Below are positions 15,009-23,404 of a stretch of 64,000 nt of DNA, piece after piece. The notes below the pieces were generated by a model that saw only the letters and a program-made list of their open reading frames with translations, was not told the DNA's origin and did no database searches. The translations under genes were made by a program, and so were the position numbers. The DNA is from Micromonospora chersina (GTDB taxonomy: Bacteria > Actinomycetota > Actinomycetes > Mycobacteriales > Micromonosporaceae): contig NZ_FMIB01000002.1 of NCBI RefSeq assembly GCF_900091475.1, positions 496,001-560,000 of the forward strand, in the 5' to 3' direction. How positions within the stretch are numbered: the first letter of the stretch is position 1; each line of letters begins with the position of its first letter.

Positions 15009-16171
15009 CACTGCCGTCCTTCTCCGTCGGTGGGGGTGCGGGCGTCGCTGACGCCGGCCGCGAAGGCGGCCGTCTCGTCGGGCCACGCCTCGGGTGGGGA
15101 GCCCGTGCCGGTGTCGGCGGCGGGTCGGGGCGCCGGGACCCGGTCGCGGACGCTCTCGGGCACCCGCCGGGGCAGCCCGGTGGTGGGCGGCCCGGCGGTG
15201 GGCGGCGGCTCGCCGGCCGGCGCGTCGAGGGTGGCCAGCCGGACGGTCGGGGTGTCGGCGCCGTGGTGGGGCGTGGCCATCGGCGTGCTCCAGGGATCGG
15301 TTCGGTGCCCGGCCGGCGGCCAGGCCGGCGGCGGCGCGGGCGCCGCGGCGGCCGGGCCGGGGGCGGGGATCTCGCAGAGCAGCGCGCCGGGGACGGCCAC
15401 GGTCGCGGTGGTCCCGCCGGCGGGCCGGGTGGTGAGGGCGACCCGCAGCCGGTGGGCGACGGCCAGGTGGGCGACCACGGCGAGCCCGAGGTGGGCCGCG
15501 GGGTCGAGGGCGACCGGGGTGGCGGGCCGGCCGCTGAGCAGGGCGTTGAGCTGGGTCAGGTGGTCGGGGTGCAGCCCCACCCCGGCGTCCTCGACCCGCA
15601 GCAGGACGCCGCCGTCCTCGGTGACGAACGCCGACACGGTCACCGGGGCGGTGGGCGGGGAGAACCGGGTGGCGTTGTCCAGCAGTTCGGTGAGCACCCG
15701 GATCACGTCGTCGGCGGCGAACTCGACCACTGCCAGTTCGACCACGTGTCCGACCCGGATGCGCGGGTAGTGCTCGACCGCCGAGGCGGCGGCCCGGACC
15801 ACGTCCACGAGGGGGACGGTCTGCGGGTCGGCGTCCTCGACCCGGCGGCCCAGCAGCACCTGGAGGTTCTCCGCGTGCCGCCGGATCCGGGTGTTCGCGT
15901 GGTCGATGCGGTAGAGCCGCTCCAGCCGTTCCGGGTCCTGCTCGTCGGCCTCGACGGCCTCCAGGTGGGCGCCCATCTGGTACGCCGAGGCGAGGATCCG
16001 GAGGGCGAACTGCTCGCAGATCGCGGGCCACGGGCCGGGTCCGCGCTCCTCCGGCGGTGGTGCTTCCGGTGTCTCAGGTGGAGCGACGTCCCACCGGGCG
16101 ACAGTCGGATCCAACCAGCGTGCCGCCCGCTGCCGCCAGGTGCTCCGCCGGCTGATGTCGGTGCTTCTCAC
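15008..16171 (-). CDS. cvnA: Short conservon kinase-like ATPase CvnA
   Basis: A 387-residue HATPase protein in the CvnA position. An N-box (ELLDNATRFSPP) and G1 box (VEDAGVGLH) are clear, with a coiled dimerisation-like helix before them (about residues 50-115). Typical CvnA proteins are much longer, with an N-terminal membrane-bound sensor; here no membrane helix or sensor is present, and the C-terminal 120 residues are Pro/Ala-rich low complexity. So the protein is cytoplasmic and must receive its signal otherwise, or it is a partial version. The GTG at 16171 lacks a good ribosome site, so the true start is uncertain. First gene of cvnA-B-C-D. Confidence 0.85.
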   Translation of the reverse strand: MRSTDISRRSTWRQRAARWLDPTVARWDVAPPETPEAPPPEERGPGPWPAICEQFALRILASAYQMGAHLEAVEADEQDPERLERLYRIDHANTRIRRHAENLQVLLGRRVEDADPQTVPLVDVVRAAASAVEHYPRIRVGHVVELAVVEFAADDVIRVLTELLDNATRFSPPTAPVTVSAFVTEDGGVLLRVEDAGVGLHPDHLTQLNALLSGRPATPVALDPAAHLGLAVVAHLAVAHRLRVALTTRPAGGTTATVAVPGALLCEIPAPGPAAAAPAPPPAWPPAGHRTDPWSTPMATPHHGADTPTVRLATLDAPAGEPPPTAGPPTTGLPRRVPESVRDRVPAPRPAADTGTGSPPEAWPDETAAFAAGVSDARTPTDGEGRQ

Positions 16172-16456
16172 GAAAAAACCGGCCTGTCCGTGATCTTCGG
16201 CTCTGGCATGGTGCAGCAGTCAACCACCGGGTGTGCGCCGATTGCAACGGTGCAGACCAACTTGGGAAGGTTTTCACACACCGGTCGCCGCGCTGCCACA
16301 GTTGGGTCATCGGTCCCCGGCCGCGAAACGCAACAGCCGGACGGCGGATTTTTCCCGGCGGGTCGGCCGTGAGTCGGCCGGGTGCCCGGTGCGATTCGCG
16401 GCAGCGGCGTGCGGCATGATCATGGAGAAGGCGTCGAGCGGGCGGGGGACGGGCGG

Positions 16457-17083
16457 ATGACGGTGGAGGTGCCGCGCGGCGGCCGGGTGCTCTTCATCGG
16501 CGACAGCATCACCGACGCCGGCCGGGACCGGTCCTGCGCCGACGACCTCGGCACCGGGTACGCCATGATGGCCTCCGCCTGGTTCACCGCCCGCCACCCC
16601 CACCACGGGGCCACCTTCCTGAACCGGGGGATCAGCGGCGACCGGGTACGCGACCTGCGGGACCGCTGGGCGGCCGACTGCCTGGCCCTCGCCCCGCAGG
16701 TGGTGTCGGTGCTCATCGGCATCAACGACACCTGGCGGCGTTACACCCGCGACGATCCGACAAGCGCCGCCGACTTCGCCCGCGACTACCGGCACGTGCT
16801 GGAGGCCACCCGGCCGCTCGACGCCCGGCTGGTGCTCGTCGAGCCGTTCGTGGTTCCGCTCGACGACGCGCAGCACGCGTGGCGGGAGGACCTCGACCCG
16901 AAGGTCGCGGTGGTCCGCGAGCTCGCCGCCGAGTTCGGCGCGACGCTGGTGGCGGTGGACGAGCTGTTCCAGGCCGCCGATGTGGACGGGCGGGTGTGGA
17001 CCCGCGACGGGGTGCACCCCACCCCGTTCGGCCACGCGCTGATCGCCCAGGCGTGGCTGCGGGCGGTGACCCCGTCGGCCTGA
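16457..17083 (+). CDS. SGNH/GDSL-family hydrolase
   Basis: A 208-residue SGNH hydrolase. Block I is FIGDSITDAGR (catalytic Ser), the Gly block lies near NRGISGDRV, block III is GINDTWR (Asn), and block V is DGVHPTPFGH (catalytic Asp/His). No signal peptide is seen, so it is likely cytoplasmic. It probably deacylates an ester or acetylated sugar; length and FIGDSITD fit the rhamnogalacturonan acetylesterase/YesT-like side, but substrate is unknown. ATG 16457 is preferred to upstream starts, which would add a non-conserved tail. The 285 bases between it and cvnA hold two divergent promoters that I cannot place. Confidence 0.88.
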   Translation: MTVEVPRGGRVLFIGDSITDAGRDRSCADDLGTGYAMMASAWFTARHPHHGATFLNRGISGDRVRDLRDRWAADCLALAPQVVSVLIGINDTWRRYTRDDPTSAADFARDYRHVLEATRPLDARLVLVEPFVVPLDDAQHAWREDLDPKVAVVRELAAEFGATLVAVDELFQAADVDGRVWTRDGVHPTPFGHALIAQAWLRAVTPSA

Positions 17084-17120
17084 GCCCGCCATCGACGACG
17101 ATCGTGGTTAAGCTCGACCG

Positions 17121-17501
17121 ATGCACCGTTCCCGGCTGTACGCCCTGATCCTCGACGCCCCCCGCGACGCCGCCGCGCCGGCGGTCGAGTTCTGGTCCGC
17201 GGCGCTGGGCGCGCGGACCCGCACCGTCCCGGACGAGCCGCAGTTCACCGGCCTGGCCGACGTGGTGCCCGGGCTGGTCACCGCCGTCCAGTCGGTGGAC
17301 GACGCGCCCCGGCACCACCTGGACATCGAGACCGACGACGTGGCCGCCGAGGTGGACCGGCTGGTCCGCCTCGGCGCCACGCCGGTCTCCCGGTGGCTCG
17401 ACTGCCACGTGCTGCGGGCGCCGGGCGGTCACCTGCTCTGCGTGATCCCGGTGGCCAGCGACCCCGAGCTGTTCGCCGCGACCGCCACCCGGTGGGACTG
17501 A
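17121..17501 (+). CDS. VOC-superfamily (glyoxalase-like) protein
   Basis: A 126-residue single-domain protein with the beta-alpha-beta-beta-beta pattern of the VOC superfamily: FWSAALGARTR, HHLDIETDDVAAEVDRLVRLGATPV, then APGGHLLCVIPV. His and Glu residues in DAPRHHLDIE and the C-terminal strand may bind a metal. Such small VOC proteins include resistance proteins and lyases; no specific activity can be assigned. ATG 17121 is the first start after the preceding gene. Convergent with the GH81 gene. Confidence 0.8.
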   Translation: MHRSRLYALILDAPRDAAAPAVEFWSAALGARTRTVPDEPQFTGLADVVPGLVTAVQSVDDAPRHHLDIETDDVAAEVDRLVRLGATPVSRWLDCHVLRAPGGHLLCVIPVASDPELFAATATRWD

Positions 17502-17502
17502 C

Positions 17503-17536
17503 GCGGCGCCCCGGCCGCCGTGGGCCGGGGCGCCGC
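17503..17536. terminator. Bidirectional terminator between VOC and GH81 genes
   Basis: A perfect 14-base stem (17503-17516 with 17523-17536) and 6-base loop fill the 43-base gap between convergent stops at 17501 and 17545. Confidence 0.85.
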
Positions 17537-17544
17537 CGGAGCCG

Positions 17545-20500
17545 TCAGGCGGTGTACGGCAGGGTGAGCTTCGAGCGGTTGCCGGTGCCCAGGGTGGTGG
17601 CGCCGCCGCCGATGGCGTTCCACACCTCCACCTTCACCGTGCCGCCCGCCAGGTTGCCGAGCGTGCCCACGCCCGAGTAGAGCCCGCGGGCCTCGGTGTA
17701 GTGCTCCCACCCGGTGACGGGGTCGGTGGCGAAGTACTGGTACGTCTCCACCCGGTCGAAGGTGCCGTCGCCGGTCAGGTCGTAGGAGACCCGTGCCTGT
17801 GTGCCGTTCCCGACGGTCGTGCCGGCGTCGAGGAACAGGTCGAAGCGGGTCTGCCCGCCGGCGTAGGCCGCGGTGACCCCGGTGGCCGTGAAGACCAGCG
17901 GGTTGTGCGGGCTGCCGACCCAGCTGCCGTTGGCCGCGGGCACCGGCACGCTGGCCGCGGCGCCCGCCGCGCCGCTCAGCGTCTGACCGGTCAGGTACAG
18001 GTCCGCGGCGAAGCCGCCCGGCGGCGGCGTGGTCGGGGCGGTTCCGGTGTACGGGAGCACGAGCTGGGAGGAGTTGCCGACGCCCAGCGTGGTGGCCCCG
18101 CTGCCGATGGCGTTCCAGACCTCGACCTTCACGGTGCCGCCCGCGAGGTTGCCGAGCGTCCCGGTGGCCGACTTCAGGCCCTGGGTCTGCCGGTAGTGCT
18201 CGACCCCCGTCACGGGGTCGGTGGCGTAGTAGGAGTAGGTCTCCACCCGGTCGGCGGTACCGTCGCCGGTCAGGTCGTACGAGACCCGGGCCTGCACGCC
18301 GTTGCCGACCGCGGTGCCGGCGTCCACGGCCAGGTCGAACACGGTCGACCCGCCGTTGTACGCCCCGGTCAGACCGGTGGCGGTGAACACCTGCGGGTTG
18401 GTCGGGACGCCGTCGTGGTTGCCGTTCGCGGCGGCCACCGACACCGTGCCGGCCGCGCCGGCCGTGCCGCCGAGCGCCCCGCCCGGAAGTAGGTACTGGG
18501 TCGGCGAGAACGACGGGGGCGGGGTGGTGGGCGACGGGCTGGGGCTGGTCGGCGAGGGACTGGGGCTGGTCGGCGACGGCGTGGGCGTGGGTGAACCCGT
18601 CGGCGGCGGGCCGGTGGGGACGACGACGCCGCCGGTGGCGTTGCCGCCGCTCCAGGTGAGCGCGCCCGAGGTGGCGGTCCGGCCGGCCGGGACGGCGAGC
18701 GTCGTGCCGTCGGAGAAGGTGACGGTCAACGGCTGGGCGGTGATGTTCGACGCCACGTACGTGCGGGCGGTGCCCTTCCTGAAGACCTTGGCGAGGGGGT
18801 GGTTCGCGGTGACCGTCGGGTCCACGGTGCCCAGTGCGGCCAGGTTGCGGATCCAGTGGAAGGTGTGTGCCTTGCTCTCCCCTTCCTCGCTGGCGAACGT
18901 GCTGCTGGCGCGGAAATTCTGCAGCGCCTGGTCCCCGTCGCCGAGGGCCAGGAACTCCCAGAGGATGTCCTGCCACACCGTCGGCGGGCCGCCCTTGTTG
19001 GTGACCAGCTCGTTGTAGTTGGCCTTCACGTAGGCGGGGTCGTTCCCGAGGTAGAAGTGGCCGCCGGTGATCGGCAGCATGTTGATGCCCTGGATCATCT
19101 CCGGTGCGGCGGAGAACCAGGTGGAGTAGGAACCGCCGTCGCCCCACACCATGCCGACGGTCCGGTGGCCGAAGCCGGCCGGGAAGTTCTCGTCGCGCAC
19201 GTCGAACCAGTACTCGGCGATGGCCGCGGCCTGCGTGGTCCAGATGAAGACCCCGGCGTCGCGGACGGCGGTGTCACCGGTCGCCTGTCCCCACTGGATC
19301 AGGGCGTTGGCGAAGTTCATCCCCTCGGAGGAGGACTCCTGGTTGTTGCCGGCGAAGAAGGGGGCGAGGCCGGAGGCCCAGTCGTGGCCGGCGTAGATGT
19401 CGAAGTCGCGCAGGTAGGGGAAGCGGCTGTCGGCGCGGTCGTAGTTGTTCGCGTCGCGGATGAGCAGGTCCACCATGCCGCCGTAACGGGTGTCGTCGGC
19501 CCAGGCCGGGTCGAACTTGGCGACGGTGGCGGCGGCGGCCACGAAGTAGCCGTAGTGGAAGTGGTGGTCGTTGAGGTCCTCGTCGGAGCCGTACGAGGCG
19601 GGGTAGCCGATCAGCGTGCCCCAGTTCCGGTCGTAGTGGAAGAGCTGGCCGGTCTCGCCGGCGCTCGCGGTGAGCCAGTTGGTGAGCCGGGCCCTCATTG
19701 CGGCGACCGCCGCGTCGCGGACCGTGGTGAGACCGAGCTGGTCGGCGATCTCCGCGATCCGGGCGGCCCGCCCGAGACCCTTGCCGGCCCAGTAGGTGTC
19801 CTTGCCGCTGATCCCCTCCGGGTTGGCGAGTTCGGCGTTGAGGTAGTTGGTGACCGTGGTGAGGTCGGCGCCGGACGAGTCCCCGACGGCCGGCACCTCC
19901 GGCAGCACGCCGGTGTATCTCATGCTGGTGGTGAACGAGGAGACGCCGGTGAGGACCCGCATGGCGCCGCGCGCCGAGACGTACGTCGGGGTGATCGGGG
20001 TGGCGCCGGTCAGGCTGCGCCACTGGTGCGGGTAGAGCGCCACCACCGACCGGGTCTCGGTGCCCTCGCGCGGGGTGGTGGTGACGGCGTACGTGGTGCG
20101 CACGGTGGCCGTCGCCGGGTCGTACGCGTAGGTCATCTTCGTGCCGGTGACGTGCGCGTGGGCGTAGCGGCCGTACTCGGTGGCGAGGGCGGCCCGGTCG
20201 CCTCCGCCGGGCAGCACGGCCACCGAGAAGTAGCCCTTGCCGGCCAGGGCGGAGCTGATGCCGGCGCCGCTGACGCTCCAGGTCGCGCCGGTTGGCGCGT
20301 ACGCCACGTAGTCGTGGCCGCGGACCGTGAAGCCGATGGTCGAGCCGGAGTTGGTCCACACCGTGGGCGTGGCCGCGGCGGTGAGCTGGGCTGCGCCGCC
20401 GCTGACGGTGTAGTAGCTGAACGGCAGGCCGTGCCCGATCGTGGCACGCATGGTCCGCGTGCCGTCGCTCCAGTCGGCGGTGACCGTCCAGTCCGTCCAG

Positions 20501-21024
20501 CCGGCGGCCTTGACGACCGGCGCGGCGAGCCCGGCCACCCCGACCCGGACGTCCTCGGTGTACGGGAAGTGGTACTCGCCGACCCCGGTGGCGGTGCCGC
20601 TGATCGCCGGCGTGGTCGTGTACGACAGCCCGAGCCCGTTGTTCTCCGCGTGGTAGGCCAACGGGTGGGCCTGCATGTTCTCGCTGGTGGCGCAGTTGTT
20701 GCGCTTCCAGATCAGCGACGACCACCAGTCGTTGGTCGGGATCGCACCCTTAGGGGCGTCGGCGGTCGTGAACAGTCGGGGGTTGGTGCTGATGTCGCCG
20801 CAGCCCCTGGGCAGGACGGCGCCGGGCGGCAGCGTCTCGGTGTAGCTGCCCGCGCCGACCGTGCCGGCGGTGGCGGTGCCGCCGCCGGCCACCACGACGC
20901 CGAGCACGCCGGCCGCGAGGACGGACGCGGCGGCGAGGGCGAGCGCACGCCGGCCGCCGGTGCGCCAGGTGGGGGTCGCCAGTGGAGGATCACCGGGCGA
21001 GAGGTCCCGGAGGGGGAGTGTCAT
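17545..21024 (-). CDS. Secreted GH81 endo-beta-1,3-glucanase with two C-terminal repeat modules
   Basis: A 1159-residue secreted laminarinase-type enzyme. The N-terminus has a charged tail and a hydrophobic signal (RRALALAAASVLAAGVLGVV). The GH81 domain spans about residues 50-760; hallmark stretches are PTNDWWSSL, DEDLNDHHFHYGYFV (conserved catalytic-region Asp) and NNQESSSEGMN (catalytic Glu region). A Pro/Thr/Ser linker of repeated PSP and TSP follows, then two similar modules of about 150 residues, probably glucan-binding; CBM56-like is my guess from context. GH81 enzymes cut beta-1,3-glucan of fungal walls. ATG 21024 has GAAGGGA upstream; an ATG six codons before lacks a site. A TTGACG/TAACCT promoter and two palindromes lie just upstream. 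Confidence 0.93.
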   Translation of the reverse strand: MTLPLRDLSPGDPPLATPTWRTGGRRALALAAASVLAAGVLGVVVAGGGTATAGTVGAGSYTETLPPGAVLPRGCGDISTNPRLFTTADAPKGAIPTNDWWSSLIWKRNNCATSENMQAHPLAYHAENNGLGLSYTTTPAISGTATGVGEYHFPYTEDVRVGVAGLAAPVVKAAGWTDWTVTADWSDGTRTMRATIGHGLPFSYYTVSGGAAQLTAAATPTVWTNSGSTIGFTVRGHDYVAYAPTGATWSVSGAGISSALAGKGYFSVAVLPGGGDRAALATEYGRYAHAHVTGTKMTYAYDPATATVRTTYAVTTTPREGTETRSVVALYPHQWRSLTGATPITPTYVSARGAMRVLTGVSSFTTSMRYTGVLPEVPAVGDSSGADLTTVTNYLNAELANPEGISGKDTYWAGKGLGRAARIAEIADQLGLTTVRDAAVAAMRARLTNWLTASAGETGQLFHYDRNWGTLIGYPASYGSDEDLNDHHFHYGYFVAAAATVAKFDPAWADDTRYGGMVDLLIRDANNYDRADSRFPYLRDFDIYAGHDWASGLAPFFAGNNQESSSEGMNFANALIQWGQATGDTAVRDAGVFIWTTQAAAIAEYWFDVRDENFPAGFGHRTVGMVWGDGGSYSTWFSAAPEMIQGINMLPITGGHFYLGNDPAYVKANYNELVTNKGGPPTVWQDILWEFLALGDGDQALQNFRASSTFASEEGESKAHTFHWIRNLAALGTVDPTVTANHPLAKVFRKGTARTYVASNITAQPLTVTFSDGTTLAVPAGRTATSGALTWSGGNATGGVVVPTGPPPTGSPTPTPSPTSPSPSPTSPSPSPTTPPPSFSPTQYLLPGGALGGTAGAAGTVSVAAANGNHDGVPTNPQVFTATGLTGAYNGGSTVFDLAVDAGTAVGNGVQARVSYDLTGDGTADRVETYSYYATDPVTGVEHYRQTQGLKSATGTLGNLAGGTVKVEVWNAIGSGATTLGVGNSSQLVLPYTGTAPTTPPPGGFAADLYLTGQTLSGAAGAAASVPVPAANGSWVGSPHNPLVFTATGVTAAYAGGQTRFDLFLDAGTTVGNGTQARVSYDLTGDGTFDRVETYQYFATDPVTGWEHYTEARGLYSGVGTLGNLAGGTVKVEVWNAIGGGATTLGTGNRSKLTLPYTA
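17548..18506 (-). repeat. Tandem duplicated C-terminal module of the GH81 enzyme
   Basis: Two coding copies, about 17548-18003 and 18051-18506, each near 456 bases. They share ARVSYDLTGDGT, DRVETY, ATDPVTG, GTLGNLAGGTVKVEVWNAIG and ATTLG. The DLTGDGT segment looks like a metal-binding turn. The N-terminal thirds differ most. Confidence 0.85.
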
Positions 21025-21079
21025 GGGGGTTCCCTTCACCATGGGGGAGTGGAGGTGCGGGTGTGGTCCGGCCGGTCGT

Positions 21080-21091
21080 GAGAGCGCTCTC
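21080..21091. promoter_or_regulatory. Downstream copy of GAGAGCGCTCTC palindrome (LacI-type operator)
   Basis: A perfect 12-base palindrome with a central CG, 10 bases after the proposed -10 of the GH81 promoter, covering the expected start site. It is identical to the copy at 21146-21157; centres are 66 bases apart. The GCGC core resembles CebR/CelR operators (TGGGAGCGCTCCCA) of cellulose-responsive LacI proteins. Confidence 0.8.
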
Positions 21092-21101
21092 TTGAGGAGC
21101 G

Positions 21102-21130
21102 AGGTTAGGTTCCGGTTACGCGCTCGTCAA
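21102..21130 (-). promoter_or_regulatory. Candidate promoter of the GH81 gene
   Basis: On the minus strand a -35 TTGACG (21125-21130) and -10 TAACCT (21102-21107) are separated by 17 bases. Both palindromes flank it closely, a layout suited to repression by a looping or blocking LacI-type protein. Confidence 0.7.
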
Positions 21131-21145
21131 TGTTTCGTGACGAAA

Positions 21146-21157
21146 GAGAGCGCTCTC
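21146..21157. promoter_or_regulatory. Upstream copy of GAGAGCGCTCTC palindrome (LacI-type operator)
   Basis: Same 12-base palindrome, 15 bases upstream of the -35 element of the GH81 gene. It is also 130 bases upstream of the divergent asnO-like gene and could influence that too. Confidence 0.78.
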
Positions 21158-21287
21158 CGAAACCGTCGGGTCCATGCCGGCGAACCACTCGGAAGCCGCG
21201 TGACCAGGACGATCAGGTTTCCCGTACGCCGCCGCGGGTAGTCGCGGCCCGCCGACCGGTACCGAGCGACGGGGGTGGCCGCCGACC

Positions 21288-23072
21288 ATGTGCGGCATCA
21301 GTGGGGAGGCCCGCTTCGACGGGTCGCGGCCGGACACCGCCGCCGTCGAGCGGATGACCGGGGCCATGCGCTCCCGCGGCCCGGACGGCGAGGGGCTGCG
21401 CCCCGCGGGCTGGGTGACGCTGGGGCACCGCCGGCTGACCGTGATCGACCTGTCGGACGCGGCGGCGCAGCCGATGACCCGCGAGGACCTGGGGCTGACG
21501 CTCGTCTTCAACGGCTGCGTCTACAACTACCCGGAGCTGCGCGAGGAGCTGATCTCGGCCGGTCACACCTTCCGCTCCACCGGGGACACCGAGGTGATCC
21601 TCGTGGCGTACGCCCAGTGGGGCGAACGCTTCGTCGAGCACCTCGTCGGGATGTTCGCGGTGGCCCTGGTCGACCACCGGCGCGACCGCCTCGTGCTGGC
21701 CCGCGACCGGCTCGGCATCAAGCCCCTCTACCTGGCCGAGTCGCCCGCCCGGCTGCGGTTCGCCTCCACGCTGCCCGCGCTGCTGCGGGCCGGCGAGGTG
21801 GACACCGACATCGACCCGGTGGCCCTGCACCACTACCTGTCCTGGCACTCGATCGTGCCGGCGCCGCGCACCGTCCTGCGCGGGGTGCGCAAGCTGCCGC
21901 CGGCCACCCTGCGGATCGTCGAGGCCGACGGCCGGTCCCGCGAGCGTGTCTACTGGCAGCCCGACTACGTCCGCGACCCCGCGCACGCCGGTCTGACCGC
22001 CGAGGACTGGACGGCGGCTGTCGGGGACGCGCTGCGGACGGCCGTGCGGCGGCGGCTGGTGGCCGACGTGCCCGTCGGGGTGCTGCTCTCGGGTGGCCTC
22101 GACTCCAGCATGATCGTGGCGCTGCTCGCCGAGGCCGGCCAGCACCACCTCCAGACCTTCAGCATCGGCTTCAGCGGCCGCGACGGCGAGGCCGGCGACG
22201 AGTTCCACTACTCGGATCTCGTGGCGGCCGCCTTCGACACCGACCACCAGCGGATCCGGCTCGGCGACGAGGACCTCGTCCCCGCCGTCCGCCGCGCCGT
22301 GACGGCCATGACCGAGCCGATGGGCAGCCACGACGTGGTCGCGTTCCACCTGCTCTCCGAGCAGGTCGCCCGGCACGTCAAGGTGGCCCAGTCCGGCCAG
22401 GGCGCGGACGAGGTCTTCGCCGGCTACGGCTACCACCAGCCGCTGGTGGACGTGGCCCGGGACGCGGTGGCCGACGCCTTCGCCGAGGCCTTCTTCGACC
22501 GTACGCACGACGAACTGGCCCGGGTGGTCGGCCCGGCCCACGCCTGCCCGCGGGACGCCAGCCGGGAGGTGCTGGCGGCACACCTGGCCGCACCCGGCGC
22601 CGAGACGGCGCTGGACGCCGTGCTGCGCCTGGACACCCACCTGATGCTGCCCGACGACCCGGTCAAACGCGTCGACAGCATGAGCATGGCCTGGGGGCTG
22701 GAGGTGCGTACGCCCTTCCTGGACCAGGACCTCGTCACCCTCGCCGCCGCCTGCCCGCCGGAGCACAAGACCGCCCAGGGCGGCAAGGGCGTGCTCAAGG
22801 AGGTCGCCCGGTCGGTGCTGCCGGCCGAGGTGATCGACCGGCCCAAGGGCTACTTTCCGGTCCCGGCGCTGCGCAACGTCGACGGCCCGGTCCGCGACCT
22901 GGTCGCCGAGGCCCTCGCCGCGCCGGCCGCCCGGCGGCGGGGGCTGTTCCGGCCGGAGTACGTGGCGGAACTGCTCGCCGAGCCCGACCGCGCGCGGGCC
23001 GCCGCCGGCAGCAACAAGCTCTGGCAGCTCGGGCTGCTGGAGCTGTGGTTGCAGGCGCACGGCATCGACTGA
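21288..23072 (+). CDS. AsnO-like class II amidotransferase (N-acetylglutaminylglutamine amide type)
   Basis: A 594-residue asparagine-synthetase-like enzyme. After Met removal, Cys2 (MCGISGEARF) is the Ntn nucleophile; the GATase domain includes RSRGPDGEG, GHRRLTVID and FNGCVYNY. The synthetase domain has the PP-motif GVLLSGGLDSSMI and SGQGADEVFAGYGYHQP. The sequence pattern fits the subgroup that makes the osmoprotectant N-acetylglutaminylglutamine amide better than ordinary AsnB; this is from memory of the family. That pathway also needs an acetyltransferase/ATP-grasp ligase (Ngg), which is not seen here. ATG 21288 has GGGGGTGG upstream. Located divergent to GH81. Confidence 0.85.
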   Translation: MCGISGEARFDGSRPDTAAVERMTGAMRSRGPDGEGLRPAGWVTLGHRRLTVIDLSDAAAQPMTREDLGLTLVFNGCVYNYPELREELISAGHTFRSTGDTEVILVAYAQWGERFVEHLVGMFAVALVDHRRDRLVLARDRLGIKPLYLAESPARLRFASTLPALLRAGEVDTDIDPVALHHYLSWHSIVPAPRTVLRGVRKLPPATLRIVEADGRSRERVYWQPDYVRDPAHAGLTAEDWTAAVGDALRTAVRRRLVADVPVGVLLSGGLDSSMIVALLAEAGQHHLQTFSIGFSGRDGEAGDEFHYSDLVAAAFDTDHQRIRLGDEDLVPAVRRAVTAMTEPMGSHDVVAFHLLSEQVARHVKVAQSGQGADEVFAGYGYHQPLVDVARDAVADAFAEAFFDRTHDELARVVGPAHACPRDASREVLAAHLAAPGAETALDAVLRLDTHLMLPDDPVKRVDSMSMAWGLEVRTPFLDQDLVTLAAACPPEHKTAQGGKGVLKEVARSVLPAEVIDRPKGYFPVPALRNVDGPVRDLVAEALAAPAARRRGLFRPEYVAELLAEPDRARAAAGSNKLWQLGLLELWLQAHGID

Positions 23073-23117
23073 GGCGGGCCGGGGTGTCGCCGCCCGCCGC
23101 CCGGGTAAGGGGCGGGG

Positions 23118-23393
23118 GTGAAGTTCCTCATCGCCGCCGTCGACACCGGCGGCTACCGGTTCACGCTGGTGGGCGACGACGGCCAGGTCATCGCCACCGG
23201 CCGGGAGTACGCCGACAAGGCCACCGCCCTCGCCGTCGTGGCGGACCTGATGCGCGAGGTCGGCGGCGCCGCCATCGAGGACCGGACCGAGTCGACCGAG
23301 CCGGCCGGGCCGACCGCCGCGCCGCCCAGCCGGACGGTCGACGGCGAACCCGACCTGGCCCGGATCGGGCGGTCCGGCATCCCGCCCGTCTGA
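23118..23393 (+). CDS. DUF1508 (YegP-like) small protein
   Basis: A 91-residue protein starting at GTG 23118, after GGGGCGGGG. Residues 1-55 show the DUF1508 pattern: YRFTLVGDDGQVIATGREYADKATA resembles YegP repeats that stabilise as a small beta-alpha fold; here there is one copy. The C-terminal 35 residues are low complexity. Function unknown. It follows the AsnO-like gene by 45 bases on the same strand and converges with the YbdK-like gene (11-base gap). Confidence 0.7.
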   Translation: MKFLIAAVDTGGYRFTLVGDDGQVIATGREYADKATALAVVADLMREVGGAAIEDRTESTEPAGPTAAPPSRTVDGEPDLARIGRSGIPPV

Positions 23394-23404
23394 CCGCCGG
23401 CCGC

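Noticed and set aside
18507..18620. Short tandem repeats in the GH81 gene as a CRISPR-like or regulatory array
   Set aside because: They encode the Pro/Ser/Thr linker; period and content fit protein low complexity.
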